Source of the DNA: an uncultured Phenylobacterium sp.
GTDB lineage: Bacteria; Pseudomonadota; Alphaproteobacteria; Caulobacterales; Caulobacteraceae
Direction of reading: 5' to 3'
Length of the DNA stretch: 6,795 nt
Assembly (NCBI GenBank): GCA_945952175.1
Contig: CAMFHW010000236.1
Span: forward strand, 1 to 6,795
Both the position numbers and the translations under genes were made by a program. The notes below the pieces were generated by a model that did not search any database, had not been told where the DNA came from, and saw only the letters and a program-made list of their open reading frames with translations. Positions within the stretch are counted from its first letter, which is position 1; each line of letters begins with the position of its first letter. Positions 1 through 5,423 of the stretch are shown here, one piece after another.

Positions 1-550
1 ACAGTTCGGCCACCGGGCGGTGCTCGACGCTGAGCTCGGAACAGATGCGCTGGGCCTGGCGCTCGTGGTCGTCGACCACCAGGACGCGGCCGCCTGCCCC
101 ACCGAGCCGCGAGGCGGCGCCGGCGATCACGCCCATGCGCCGGCCCGAGGCCTCGCGCTCGCGCAGCTCGTCGATCACCAGCTTCAGGCGGGTCAGGCTG
201 CGCACGCGGGCGAACAGCATGACGTCGTCGATCGGCTTGGTCAGGAATTCGTCGGCGCCCGCCTCCAGGCCCGAGATGCGGTCCGCGCGGCCGTCCAGGG
301 CGGTGACCAGCACCACCGGCACGTGACGGGTCTCTGGGTCGTTCTTCAGCCGCCGGCAGACCTCGAAGCCGTCCATGCCGGGCATCATCACGTCCAGCAG
401 GACGATGTCGGGCTTTTCCGCCGCGGCCACCGCCAGCGCGGTCGGACCGTCATGGGCGGTGAGCACCTCGTAGTACTCGGCCGTCAGCTTGGCCTCGAGG
501 AGCCGGACGTTCGCCTCGATGTCGTCAACGACCAGGATGCGGGCGGACAT
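1..550 (-). CDS. pleD: PleD response regulator / diguanylate cyclase, N-terminal part (runs off left edge)
   Basis: PleD makes cyclic-di-GMP from two GTP when phosphorylated and drives the swarmer-to-stalked transition at the cell pole. The 183 codons seen, starting at the ATG ending at 550, begin MSARILVVDDIEANVRLLE. They contain a full receiver domain: acidic pair D9/D10, phospho-acceptor D53 in LLDVMMPG, T83 and K105 in LTKP. A linker and the start of the second, adaptor receiver domain (RVLVVDD) follow. The family is about 454 residues, so the rest of that domain and the whole GGDEF domain (GGEEF active site) lie outside the window. The start lies 4 bases after the divK stop and has no purine-rich ribosome binding site, which suggests translational coupling to divK. 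Identity rests on near residue-for-residue agreement with my memory of C. crescentus PleD and on the divK neighbour. Confidence 0.96.
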   Translation of the reverse strand, partial: MSARILVVDDIEANVRLLEAKLTAEYYEVLTAHDGPTALAVAAAEKPDIVLLDVMMPGMDGFEVCRRLKNDPETRHVPVVLVTALDGRADRISGLEAGADEFLTKPIDDVMLFARVRSLTRLKLVIDELREREASGRRMGVIAGAASRLGGAGGRVLVVDDHERQAQRICSELSVEHRPVAEL

Positions 551-554
551 AGGA

Positions 555-920
555 CTAACTCAGGAGCCGACGGATCGTGTCGAGGAAATGAGAAACCGAG
601 ATTGGTTTAGAAATGTATGCTTCGCAGCCACCCTCGCGGATGCGCTCCTCATCGCCCTTCATGGCGAAGGCGGTGACCGCCACGACCGGGATCGAGGCCA
701 GGTCGTCGTCCTCCTTCAGCCACTTGGTGACCTCAAGGCCCGAGATCTCCGGAAGCTGGATGTCCATGAGGATCAGGTCGGGGCGATGTTCGCGGGCCAA
801 GGCGAGCGCCTGCAAACCCTCGCGCGTCTGCAGGGTTTCGTAGCCCTGGGCGTCGAGCAGATCATGAAACAGCTTCATGTTCAGCTCGTTATCCTCGACG
901 ATGAGGACTTTCTTGGCCAT
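555..920 (-). CDS. divK: DivK single-domain cell-cycle response regulator
   Basis: DivK is a CheY-like protein with no output domain. In Caulobacter it is phosphorylated by DivJ and dephosphorylated by PleC. Its phosphorylated form acts through DivL/CckA to lower CtrA activity and also stimulates PleD. The 121-residue product starts MAKKVLIVEDNELNMK. It shows D10, phospho-acceptor D53 in LILMDIQLPE, T83, D90 (the residue altered in the classic divK suppressor, from memory) and K105 in SKP. An in-frame ATG lies 69 bases upstream, but the residues it would add are unlike any receiver domain. The chosen ATG is preceded by GGGA (926-929 on the minus strand) at 5 bases. The protein ends at LLS, a few residues shorter than the C. 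crescentus protein as I remember it. It is first gene of the divK-pleD operon, and a CtrA-like box lies about 80 bases upstream. Confidence 0.97.
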   Translation of the reverse strand: MAKKVLIVEDNELNMKLFHDLLDAQGYETLQTREGLQALALAREHRPDLILMDIQLPEISGLEVTKWLKEDDDLASIPVVAVTAFAMKGDEERIREGGCEAYISKPISVSHFLDTIRRLLS

Positions 921-951
921 TGACGTCCCGACGATGCTTTCGGGTCGGTGC

Positions 952-956
952 GAATC
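952..956. promoter_or_regulatory. GANTC (CcrM methylation) site in the divK leader
   Basis: GAATC lies 31 bases upstream of the divK start, between the start and the CtrA-like box. In Caulobacterales the methylase CcrM modifies GANTC. Methylation state in promoters, read by GcrA, times some cell-cycle genes. The motif is certain; a role at this promoter is inferred only from its position. Confidence 0.45.
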
Positions 957-999
957 GAGCGCCTTCCCCACCATGGCGTCGTTGATCACACGGATATCC

Positions 1000-1014
1000 T
1001 TAAACTCGCGTTAG
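1000..1014. promoter_or_regulatory. Putative CtrA-binding box between divK and the HAD gene
   Basis: The sequence reads TTAA-ACTCGCG-TTAG on the plus strand, or CTAA-N7-TTAA on the minus strand. The CtrA consensus is TTAA-N7-TTAA(C), so 7 of 8 core bases match with exact spacing. It lies 80 bases upstream of divK. If the box covers the -35 region, as is common for CtrA-activated promoters, the divK message would have a leader of about 50 bases. It is also 17 bases upstream of the proposed start of the divergent HAD gene, too close to activate that gene but able to block it. divK is a known CtrA target in C. crescentus (from memory). An 8-base palindrome, GGATATCC, adjoins it at 992-999. Confidence 0.6.
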
Positions 1015-1031
1015 TCGCGTCTGGAGCGCCT

Positions 1032-1694
1032 TTGTCCGAGCCCCTCAAGCCCACGGTCGAGATCCCGATCCTCACCAATATGGGGGTCGATCCGGCGCGT
1101 CGCCTGGTCATCGTCGACGTCGATGAGGTGCTGGGCCTGTTCATGCAAGGCTTCGGCCGCTTCCTGGAGGATCAGGGGCTGGAATTCCGGGTCGAGAAGT
1201 TCGCCCTGTTCCAGAACATCTACAAGCCAGGCGAGACCACCCATCTCGACATCGCCGAGGGCCGCCTTCTCTACGACGACTTCTTCCGCGAGGCCTGCGC
1301 CGACATGCCGCTCGCGCCCGGAGGGCCCGAGGCGCTGCGGGCGCTCGCCGAGCGCGCCTCCATCGTCATCCTGACCAACGCGCCCGGCCAGGCGCGCGAG
1401 GCGCGCGCCCGCTGGCTGGTTCGCCACGGCATGGACTATCCGCTGTTGCTGAACACCGGGCCGAAGGGGCCATTGGTGGCAGGCCTGGCGGCCCAGGTCG
1501 CGGCTCCGATCGCCTTCGTCGACGACCTGCTGCCGAATCTCGATTCGGTGGCCGAGCACGCGCCGGCCGTGGCGCGGTTCCAGATGGTCGCGGACGAGCG
1601 GCTACGCCCCCTAGCGCCCGCCAAGCCCGACCTTCACACCCGCATCGACGACTGGGGGGCGCTGCGCCTGGCGATCGAGGCGGCGCTGGGCTAG
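1032..1694 (+). CDS. HAD-superfamily hydrolase, substrate unknown
   Basis: This 220-residue protein shows the four HAD motifs in order. Motif I is IVDVDEV with nucleophile D29 and acid/base D31; motif II is T115 in IVILTNA; motif III is K145; motif IV is the acid pair D164-D165 in IAFVDD. This predicts a Mg2+-dependent aspartyl-phosphate phosphohydrolase of the soluble cytoplasmic type. The roughly 65-residue helical cap lies between motifs I and II. The substrate cannot be read from sequence. I chose the TTG at 1032 because GGAG stands 5 bases before it (1023-1026). The next candidate, ATG at 1080, would give 204 residues and keep every motif but has no ribosome binding site. An upstream ATG at 948 would run through the CtrA-like box and the divK leader. 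The gene diverges from divK, and its last 84 bases overlap the end of the convergent glycosyltransferase. Confidence 0.82.
   Translation: MSEPLKPTVEIPILTNMGVDPARRLVIVDVDEVLGLFMQGFGRFLEDQGLEFRVEKFALFQNIYKPGETTHLDIAEGRLLYDDFFREACADMPLAPGGPEALRALAERASIVILTNAPGQAREARARWLVRHGMDYPLLLNTGPKGPLVAGLAAQVAAPIAFVDDLLPNLDSVAEHAPAVARFQMVADERLRPLAPAKPDLHTRIDDWGALRLAIEAALG
1533..1548. repeat. Perfect inverted repeat carrying two GANTC sites
   Basis: CCGAATC-TC-GATTCGG is a perfect 7-base inverted repeat with a 2-base spacer. Its arms hold GAATC (1535-1539) and GATTC (1542-1546), so two potential CcrM sites sit 7 bases apart. It lies inside the HAD gene just after motif IV, in codons for PNLDSV. The repeat is certain. 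No function is implied beyond the methylation motif, and codon choice could produce it by chance. Confidence 0.5.
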
Positions 1695-2831
1695 CTCCGA
1701 CAGGCGCGGGCTGGCCGCCGCACCGGTGAGCCGCAGCAGCTCCTGCTCGATCTGATCGCCCCAGGCCCGCCAGTTGAGGCGCGCCTCGAAGGCCTCGCGC
1801 GCGCCGATCTGCAGGTCGCGATAGGCGGCCGCATTCGACCACACCGCGGCGATCGCACGAACATAGTCCGCCGGCTCGGCGTCGAGCGGCAGAAGCAGGC
1901 CGTTTTCGCCGTTGCGGACAATGGTCCCCACCCCGCCGGTGTCGGCGCCGATCGGCGGCAGGCCGAAGGCGCAGGCCTCGCAATAGGCCAGGCCATAGGC
2001 CTCCTGGCGGCTGGGCATGATGAAGAAGGCGCTGTCGCGGAACAGTCCCTCCAGCCGGGCCGCCTGCTCCGGGTCGGACTTGTCGAGCCGGCCATGGATG
2101 ACCACGCCCTCGACGCCCTCCGCCTGGGGCGGCGAGCAGCCGGCGATGTGCAGCTCGGCGTCGCCGAACCGCTCCCGCAGGCCGCGCAGCACCTCGAGGA
2201 CCAGGTCGCCGCCCTTGCGCGCCCAGTCATAGCCGACGAACAGCAGCTTCAGGGGGCCGCTGTTGGGCCGCAGGGCCCCTTGGCCCGGCTCGACGTCGAA
2301 ATTGGCTCCGAACGGCACGACGCGGAACCGGTCCTGCGGCTGGCCGTAATAGCTCGCCGCGGTGCGGACCGCCCATTCGGAGCTGAGGCACAGGCTGGCG
2401 CGGGTGGCCAGCAGCGCGCGCTGCTGGCGGTCGCCGTTGCGGCGCGCCCGTGGGCTGAGCTGCGAGAACTGCGGGTAGTAGTCGACGATGTTCGCGAAGA
2501 AGCCGTCGGAGCAATAGAGCGTCGGATAGCGGCCGTTCAGGCCGACGATCTTGTGGACGGCATTGATGGCGACGACGGCGTCCGGCTTCAGCGCGTCGAG
2601 CCGTGGGCGCAGGGTCTGGGCGAAATACTCGGCCACCAGGGGCTCGCGCGTCGGCGAAAGGCCGAAGCGGCGTAGGTGGGCGGCGCGCTGCAGCAGCCAG
2701 TCGGCGCGCGGCGTGTCGATCACCTCGACCTGCGAGAAGCGCCGGCGAAGCTCGCGCAGCGCATAATAGGGCAGGCCGCTCCAAGACGACCGGTTCAGCG
2801 GGTTATCGATGGCGAGGAACGCAAGACGCAT
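1611..2831 (-). CDS. Glycosyltransferase, GT4-like (GT-B fold)
   Basis: This 406-residue protein has the two-lobed plan of family-4 glycosyltransferases. The N-terminal acceptor lobe (about residues 1-185) starts MRLAFLAIDNPLNRSS and ends in the typical hinge FRVVPFGANFD. The C-terminal nucleotide-sugar lobe begins KLLFVGYDWARKGGDLV. It carries the E-x7-E motif in QEAYGLAYCEACAFG (E277, E285), followed by GADTGGVGTIVRNGENGLL. It probably transfers a retained-configuration sugar from a nucleotide donor in the cytoplasm, for example in envelope polysaccharide synthesis; donor and acceptor cannot be read. There is no signal peptide or membrane helix. A weak AGAG stands 6 bases before the ATG. 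The last 27 residues, rich in R, Q and G, are encoded opposite the end of the HAD gene and look like a low-conservation tail. It stands alone on its strand, divergent from mak. Confidence 0.9.
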   Translation of the reverse strand: MRLAFLAIDNPLNRSSWSGLPYYALRELRRRFSQVEVIDTPRADWLLQRAAHLRRFGLSPTREPLVAEYFAQTLRPRLDALKPDAVVAINAVHKIVGLNGRYPTLYCSDGFFANIVDYYPQFSQLSPRARRNGDRQQRALLATRASLCLSSEWAVRTAASYYGQPQDRFRVVPFGANFDVEPGQGALRPNSGPLKLLFVGYDWARKGGDLVLEVLRGLRERFGDAELHIAGCSPPQAEGVEGVVIHGRLDKSDPEQAARLEGLFRDSAFFIMPSRQEAYGLAYCEACAFGLPPIGADTGGVGTIVRNGENGLLLPLDAEPADYVRAIAAVWSNAAAYRDLQIGAREAFEARLNWRAWGDQIEQELLRLTGAAASPRLSELAQRRLDRQAQRPPVVDAGVKVGLGGR

Positions 2832-2902
2832 GAACTGCTCTGACGCGATGCTAAACGGACGAGGTCTCTAACCGGCGGTTGCGACAAATCCGTCCATTCG
2901 GC

Positions 2903-2917
2903 GTTCGGGCGTCGTTC
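2903..2917 (+). promoter_or_regulatory. LexA / SOS box of alphaproteobacterial type (GTTC-N7-GTTC)
   Basis: GTTC-GGGCGTC-GTTC matches the direct-repeat LexA operator of alphaproteobacteria exactly. It lies in the 247-bp region between the divergent glycosyltransferase and mak genes, 161 bases before mak and 71 bases before the glycosyltransferase. mak is followed by the overlapping DNA polymerase IV gene, a typical damage-response function, so the natural reading is LexA repression of the mak-dinB unit. The distance from mak implies a long leader, and control of the glycosyltransferase is not excluded. At assumed frequencies of 0.35 for G and C and 0.15 for T, a chance match in 247 bp on either strand is expected about 0.004 times. 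Confidence 0.6.
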
Positions 2918-2931
2918 GACATGCGTGACAA

Positions 2932-2995
2932 GAATCTTGGCGAGCCCGACGCCCTCTACGGCGCCACGGCCGGATAACTCTCCGCGGCGCGATTC
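2932..2995. promoter_or_regulatory. Two GANTC sites upstream of mak
   Basis: GAATC at 2932-2936 sits in the middle of an 11-base imperfect palindrome, CAAGA-A-TCTTG (2929-2939). GATTC is at 2991-2995. Both could be methylated by CcrM. Beside the first, TTGGCGA at 2937-2943 followed after 11 bases by TCTACGGC resembles the Caulobacter housekeeping promoter (TTGACGS, 10-14 bases, GCTANAWC) only partly. I therefore do not call a promoter with confidence. Confidence 0.3.
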
Positions 2996-3026
2996 GGTTC
3001 ACCCTGGGCCCAACAAGTTTTAACCA

Positions 3027-3040
3027 GGCGCCGGGGCGCC
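3027..3040 (+). repeat. GGCGCC repeats able to form a small hairpin in the mak leader
   Basis: GGCGCC occurs at 3027-3032, 3035-3040 and 3050-3055. The first two can pair as a GGCGC/GCGCC stem with a CGGG loop, ending about 38 bases before the mak start. No T-run follows, so it is not a terminator. It could be a leader structure, or simply GC-rich sequence. Confidence 0.3.
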
Positions 3041-3070
3041 ATTGAAATCGGCGCCGAACCGGAACAAACC

Positions 3071-3082
3071 ATGACCCCATGA
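3071..3082 (+). other. Three-codon minimal ORF overlapping the mak start codon
   Basis: ATG-ACC-CCA-TGA encodes Met-Thr-Pro. Its stop shares bases with the mak start in the arrangement ATGA (3079-3082). The only purine-rich stretch nearby, GGAA at 3061-3064, stands 6 bases before this ATG but 14 before the mak ATG. Ribosomes may therefore load on the tiny ORF and restart at mak. This is seen in sequence; use in the cell is inference. Confidence 0.35.
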
Positions 3083-3981
3083 TCCGCATCGGCGTGGATT
3101 TCGGCGGCACCAAGATCGAGGCGGCGGCGCTGGACGCCGCGGGGCGGTTCGTCGCGCGTGTGCGGGCCCCCTCGCCCCGCGACTACGAGGCCGGGCTCGA
3201 AGCGGTCCGCGCCCTGGTCGAGGAAGCCGAGCGCCAGGCCGGCGTCCGCGTCGCGGCCGTCGGGGTCGGCGGGCCGGGATCGCCCTCGCCGCGCACCGGC
3301 CTGATGCGCAACGCCAATTCGACGGAGTTGAACGGCCGCCCCTTCCCCGCGGACCTCGCCCGCACGCTCGGCCGCCCCGTACGCTACGCCAACGACGCCA
3401 ACTGCCTGGCCCTGTCGGAGGCGACCGACGGCGCGGGCCAGGGCGCGCGCATCGTCTTCGCCGTCATCATCGGCACCGGCTGCGGCGCCGGGATCGTGGT
3501 CGATGGCGGCCTGCTGGAAGGGGGCAACGCGCTCTCCGGCGAATGGGGGCACATGCCCCTGCCCTGGCCGCAGGGCGGCGCCGAGCATCCCGGTCCCGCC
3601 TGCTGGTGCGGGCGGCGGAACTGCATGGAGCTGTGGGTGTCCGGCGCCGGCTTCGCCCGGGCGCACGGCGGCGGGGTGAGCGCCCAGGCCATCGTCGAGC
3701 GCGCCCGGCTGGGCGAGGCCGACGCGGCGGCCGCGCTGGACGCCTATGTCGACCGCCTGGCCCGGGGACTGGCGGTGATCGCCGACGTGCTCGACCCCGA
3801 CGTCGTGGTGCTGGGCGGCGGCATGTCCAATGTGGACGAGCTCTACGAGCGCCTGCCCGCGGCGATCGCGCCCTACGTCTTCACCGACGCCTACGAGGTT
3901 CCGGTGCGCCGGGCGCGGCATGGCGATTCCTCCGGGGTGCGCGGCGCCGCCTGGCTGTGGCCGCTGGAGCCGGAGCGGTGA
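3079..3981 (+). CDS. mak: ROK-family sugar kinase, Mak-type fructokinase
   Basis: It probably phosphorylates fructose (perhaps other hexoses) with ATP to fructose-6-phosphate in the cytoplasm. The 300-residue product has the whole ROK pattern. The phosphate-binding start is IRIGVDFGGTKIE (D7-G10); the sugar-binding and catalytic segment is YANDANCLALSE with base D106; the second phosphate loop is IIGTGCGAG (132-137). E155 and H158 lie in GEWGHMP. The zinc site is H158, C175, C177 and C182 in CWCGRRNC, and the adenosine loop is VVLGGGMSN. PGSPSPRTG, NANSTELNG and HGDSSGVRGAAWLWP also agree with my memory of E. coli Mak, so fructose is the best guess over glucose or N-acetyl sugars. The ATG at 3079 puts the phosphate loop at the usual place. 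dinB starts inside its stop codon, so the two are probably one operon. Confidence 0.9.
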   Translation: MIRIGVDFGGTKIEAAALDAAGRFVARVRAPSPRDYEAGLEAVRALVEEAERQAGVRVAAVGVGGPGSPSPRTGLMRNANSTELNGRPFPADLARTLGRPVRYANDANCLALSEATDGAGQGARIVFAVIIGTGCGAGIVVDGGLLEGGNALSGEWGHMPLPWPQGGAEHPGPACWCGRRNCMELWVSGAGFARAHGGGVSAQAIVERARLGEADAAAALDAYVDRLARGLAVIADVLDPDVVVLGGGMSNVDELYERLPAAIAPYVFTDAYEVPVRRARHGDSSGVRGAAWLWPLEPER

Positions 3982-5258
3982 GCGCGCTCTGCCGCGACTG
4001 CTTCGAGCGCGGCGACTTCTCACGCCGCTGCCCGCGCTGCGCCTCGCCCCGCCTGGCCGTCCACGCCGAGCTCGAGACCCTGTCCATCGCCCACATGGAC
4101 TGCGACGCCTTCTACGCCTCGGTCGAGAAGCGCGACCGCCCGGACCTGCGCGATCAGGCGGTGATCGTCGGCGGCGGCAAGCGCGGCGTGGTGACCACCT
4201 GCTGCTACATCGCCCGCATCAGCGGCGTGCGCTCGGCCATGCCGATGTTCAAGGCGCTGCAGGCCTGCCCCCAGGCGGTGGTGATCAAGCCTGACTTCTC
4301 GAAATACCGCACGGAGAGCCGGCGGATCATGGAGATGGTGCGCGACCTGACGCCCCTGGTGCAGCCGCTGTCGCTGGACGAGGCGTGGATGGACCTGTCG
4401 GGCACCGCGCGCCTGCACGGCATGCCGCCGGCCGAGACCCTGGCCCGGCTGCAGGCCCGCATCGAGGCCGAGGTCGGCATCACGGTCTCCATCGGCCTGG
4501 CCGCCAACAAGTTCCTCGCCAAGATCGCCTCGGACCTCGACAAGCCGCGCGGCTTCTCGGTGATCGGCGGCGGCGAGGCGCAAAGCTTCCTGGCCTCGAA
4601 GCCCGTCGGCATCCTGCCCGGGGTGGGCCCGGCCATGGTCTCGTCGCTGGAGGCGCTGAACTACCGCACGGTCGGCGACATCGCCGCCGCCGACCCGAAG
4701 GTGCTGGCCACCCGGTTCGGCTCCGGGGGCCTGCGGCTGCACAACCTCGCCCACGGCCGCGACAGCCGCAGCGTCGATCCCGACCAGGTGCGCAAGTCGA
4801 TCAGCGCCGAGACCACCTTCGAGAACGACCTGAAGACCTTCGCCGAGCTCGACGACCGGCTGACCTGGCTGGCCGACAAGGTGGCGCGCCAGTCGCGCGG
4901 CGGGAACCTGGCCGGCCGGGTGGTGACCCTGAAGCTGCGGACCAGCGACTTCCGCATCCTGACCCGCCGCAAGGCCCTGCCCCAGCCGACTCAGACCGCC
5001 CGGACCATCCTGGCCGTCGGGCGCGAGCTCCTGACCCAGGAATTGAAGACCGGCGCGCCCGGCCGGCGCTTCCGGCTGATCGGGGTGGGAATCACCGATC
5101 TGGCCGAGCCGGGCGCCGTCGAAGCGGACTTTTTCGCCGGCGACGAACGCCGCGCCCTGGCCGGCGAAAAGACCGCCGACGCGATCCGCGCCCGATTCGG
5201 CGCCGACGCCGTCACCTCGGCCCGCGCCCTGAAGGCGAAATCTTCGGCTCAGGATTGA
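3978..5258 (+). CDS. dinB: DNA polymerase IV (Y family) with N-terminal zinc ribbon
   Basis: This is an error-prone lesion-bypass polymerase. The 426-residue product starts at GTG, which overlaps the mak stop (GTGA), with GGAG at 3966-3969 as ribosome binding site. Residues 1-30 form a small zinc ribbon, C5-x2-C8 and C18-x2-C21. The Y-family core follows: D41 and F45-Y46 in MDCDAFYASVE, where Y46 aligns with the steric gate; VTTCCYIARISGVRSAM in the fingers; and catalytic D134-E135 in PLSLDEAWMDLSG. Next come the helix-hairpin-helix thumb (GILPGVGPAM) and the little-finger domain. The usual C-terminal clamp-binding motif (QxDLF-like) appears only as EADFF at 382-386. An internal ATG at M40 would delete the zinc ribbon and the residues before the active-site strand, so GTG is preferred. 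An exact SOS box upstream of mak may control it. Confidence 0.95.
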   Translation: MSALCRDCFERGDFSRRCPRCASPRLAVHAELETLSIAHMDCDAFYASVEKRDRPDLRDQAVIVGGGKRGVVTTCCYIARISGVRSAMPMFKALQACPQAVVIKPDFSKYRTESRRIMEMVRDLTPLVQPLSLDEAWMDLSGTARLHGMPPAETLARLQARIEAEVGITVSIGLAANKFLAKIASDLDKPRGFSVIGGGEAQSFLASKPVGILPGVGPAMVSSLEALNYRTVGDIAAADPKVLATRFGSGGLRLHNLAHGRDSRSVDPDQVRKSISAETTFENDLKTFAELDDRLTWLADKVARQSRGGNLAGRVVTLKLRTSDFRILTRRKALPQPTQTARTILAVGRELLTQELKTGAPGRRFRLIGVGITDLAEPGAVEADFFAGDERRALAGEKTADAIRARFGADAVTSARALKAKSSAQD

Positions 5259-5288
5259 ATTTCGGGGAGCCAAGGGCCATCTGCGCCG

Positions 5289-5311
5289 TTGTCCGGGTGG
5301 TTATTCCCCAA
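5289..5311 (+). promoter_or_regulatory. Weak sigma-32-like promoter candidate before clpS
   Basis: TTGTCC (5289-5294), 11 bases, then CCCCAA (5306-5311) resembles the heat-shock form TTGAAA-N11-16-CCCCAT. The -35 half matches poorly, and the site is over 100 bases before clpS. An alternative AT-rich -10-like stretch, TATCTAAT at 5373-5380, has no good -35 partner. In the rest of the 165-bp gap 5259-5423 I see no T-tailed terminator for dinB. Confidence 0.2.
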
Positions 5312-5389
5312 CCATCGGAGCGATCTCGCCCCCAGCGACGATTTCGACCCTTCCAAACCGCCGTCTTTTCCATATCTAATTCATAGGTA

Positions 5390-5409
5390 GGGCGGCCCCG
5401 TGGCCGCTC
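5390..5409 (+). promoter_or_regulatory. Hairpin abutting the clpS ribosome binding site
   Basis: GCGGCC-CCGT-GGCCGC (5392-5407) is a perfect 6-base stem with a 4-base loop. It is extended by G-U and G-C pairs to 5390-5409. The next bases, AGGAG at 5410-5414, are the clpS ribosome binding site, 9 bases before the ATG. There is no T-run, so it is not a terminator. It could stabilise the message end or hold back ribosomes; that role is inference. Confidence 0.5.
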
Positions 5410-5423
5410 AGGAGACCTGTTCG

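Noticed and set aside
20..610. 196-residue plus-strand open frame at the left end
   Set aside because: It is antisense to pleD and the end of divK; its composition is that of a mirror frame.
948..1031. Start of the HAD gene at ATG 948
   Set aside because: It would translate the divK leader and the CtrA-like box and adds 28 residues with no HAD character; the TTG at 1032 has GGAG at 5 bases.
3543..3977. Extension of the Pol IV frame 145 codons upstream into mak
   Set aside because: The added stretch is arginine- and glycine-rich, out of frame with mak, and has no Y-family homology. The GTG at 3978 has a ribosome binding site and leads straight into the zinc ribbon.
2956..4023. 355-residue minus-strand open frame opposite mak
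   Set aside because: It is a mirror frame of a clear ROK kinase; no domain is recognisable and it also runs through the promoter region.
4020..5273. 417-residue minus-strand open frame opposite dinB
   Set aside because: It is antisense to an unmistakable Pol IV. It is low in complexity and rich in G, A, R, Q and H, as expected for a mirror frame in GC-rich DNA.
5259..5423. Intrinsic terminator after dinB
   Set aside because: Only a 4-base stem (TCGC/GCGA) is present, and the short T-run at about 5365 is not attached to a hairpin.
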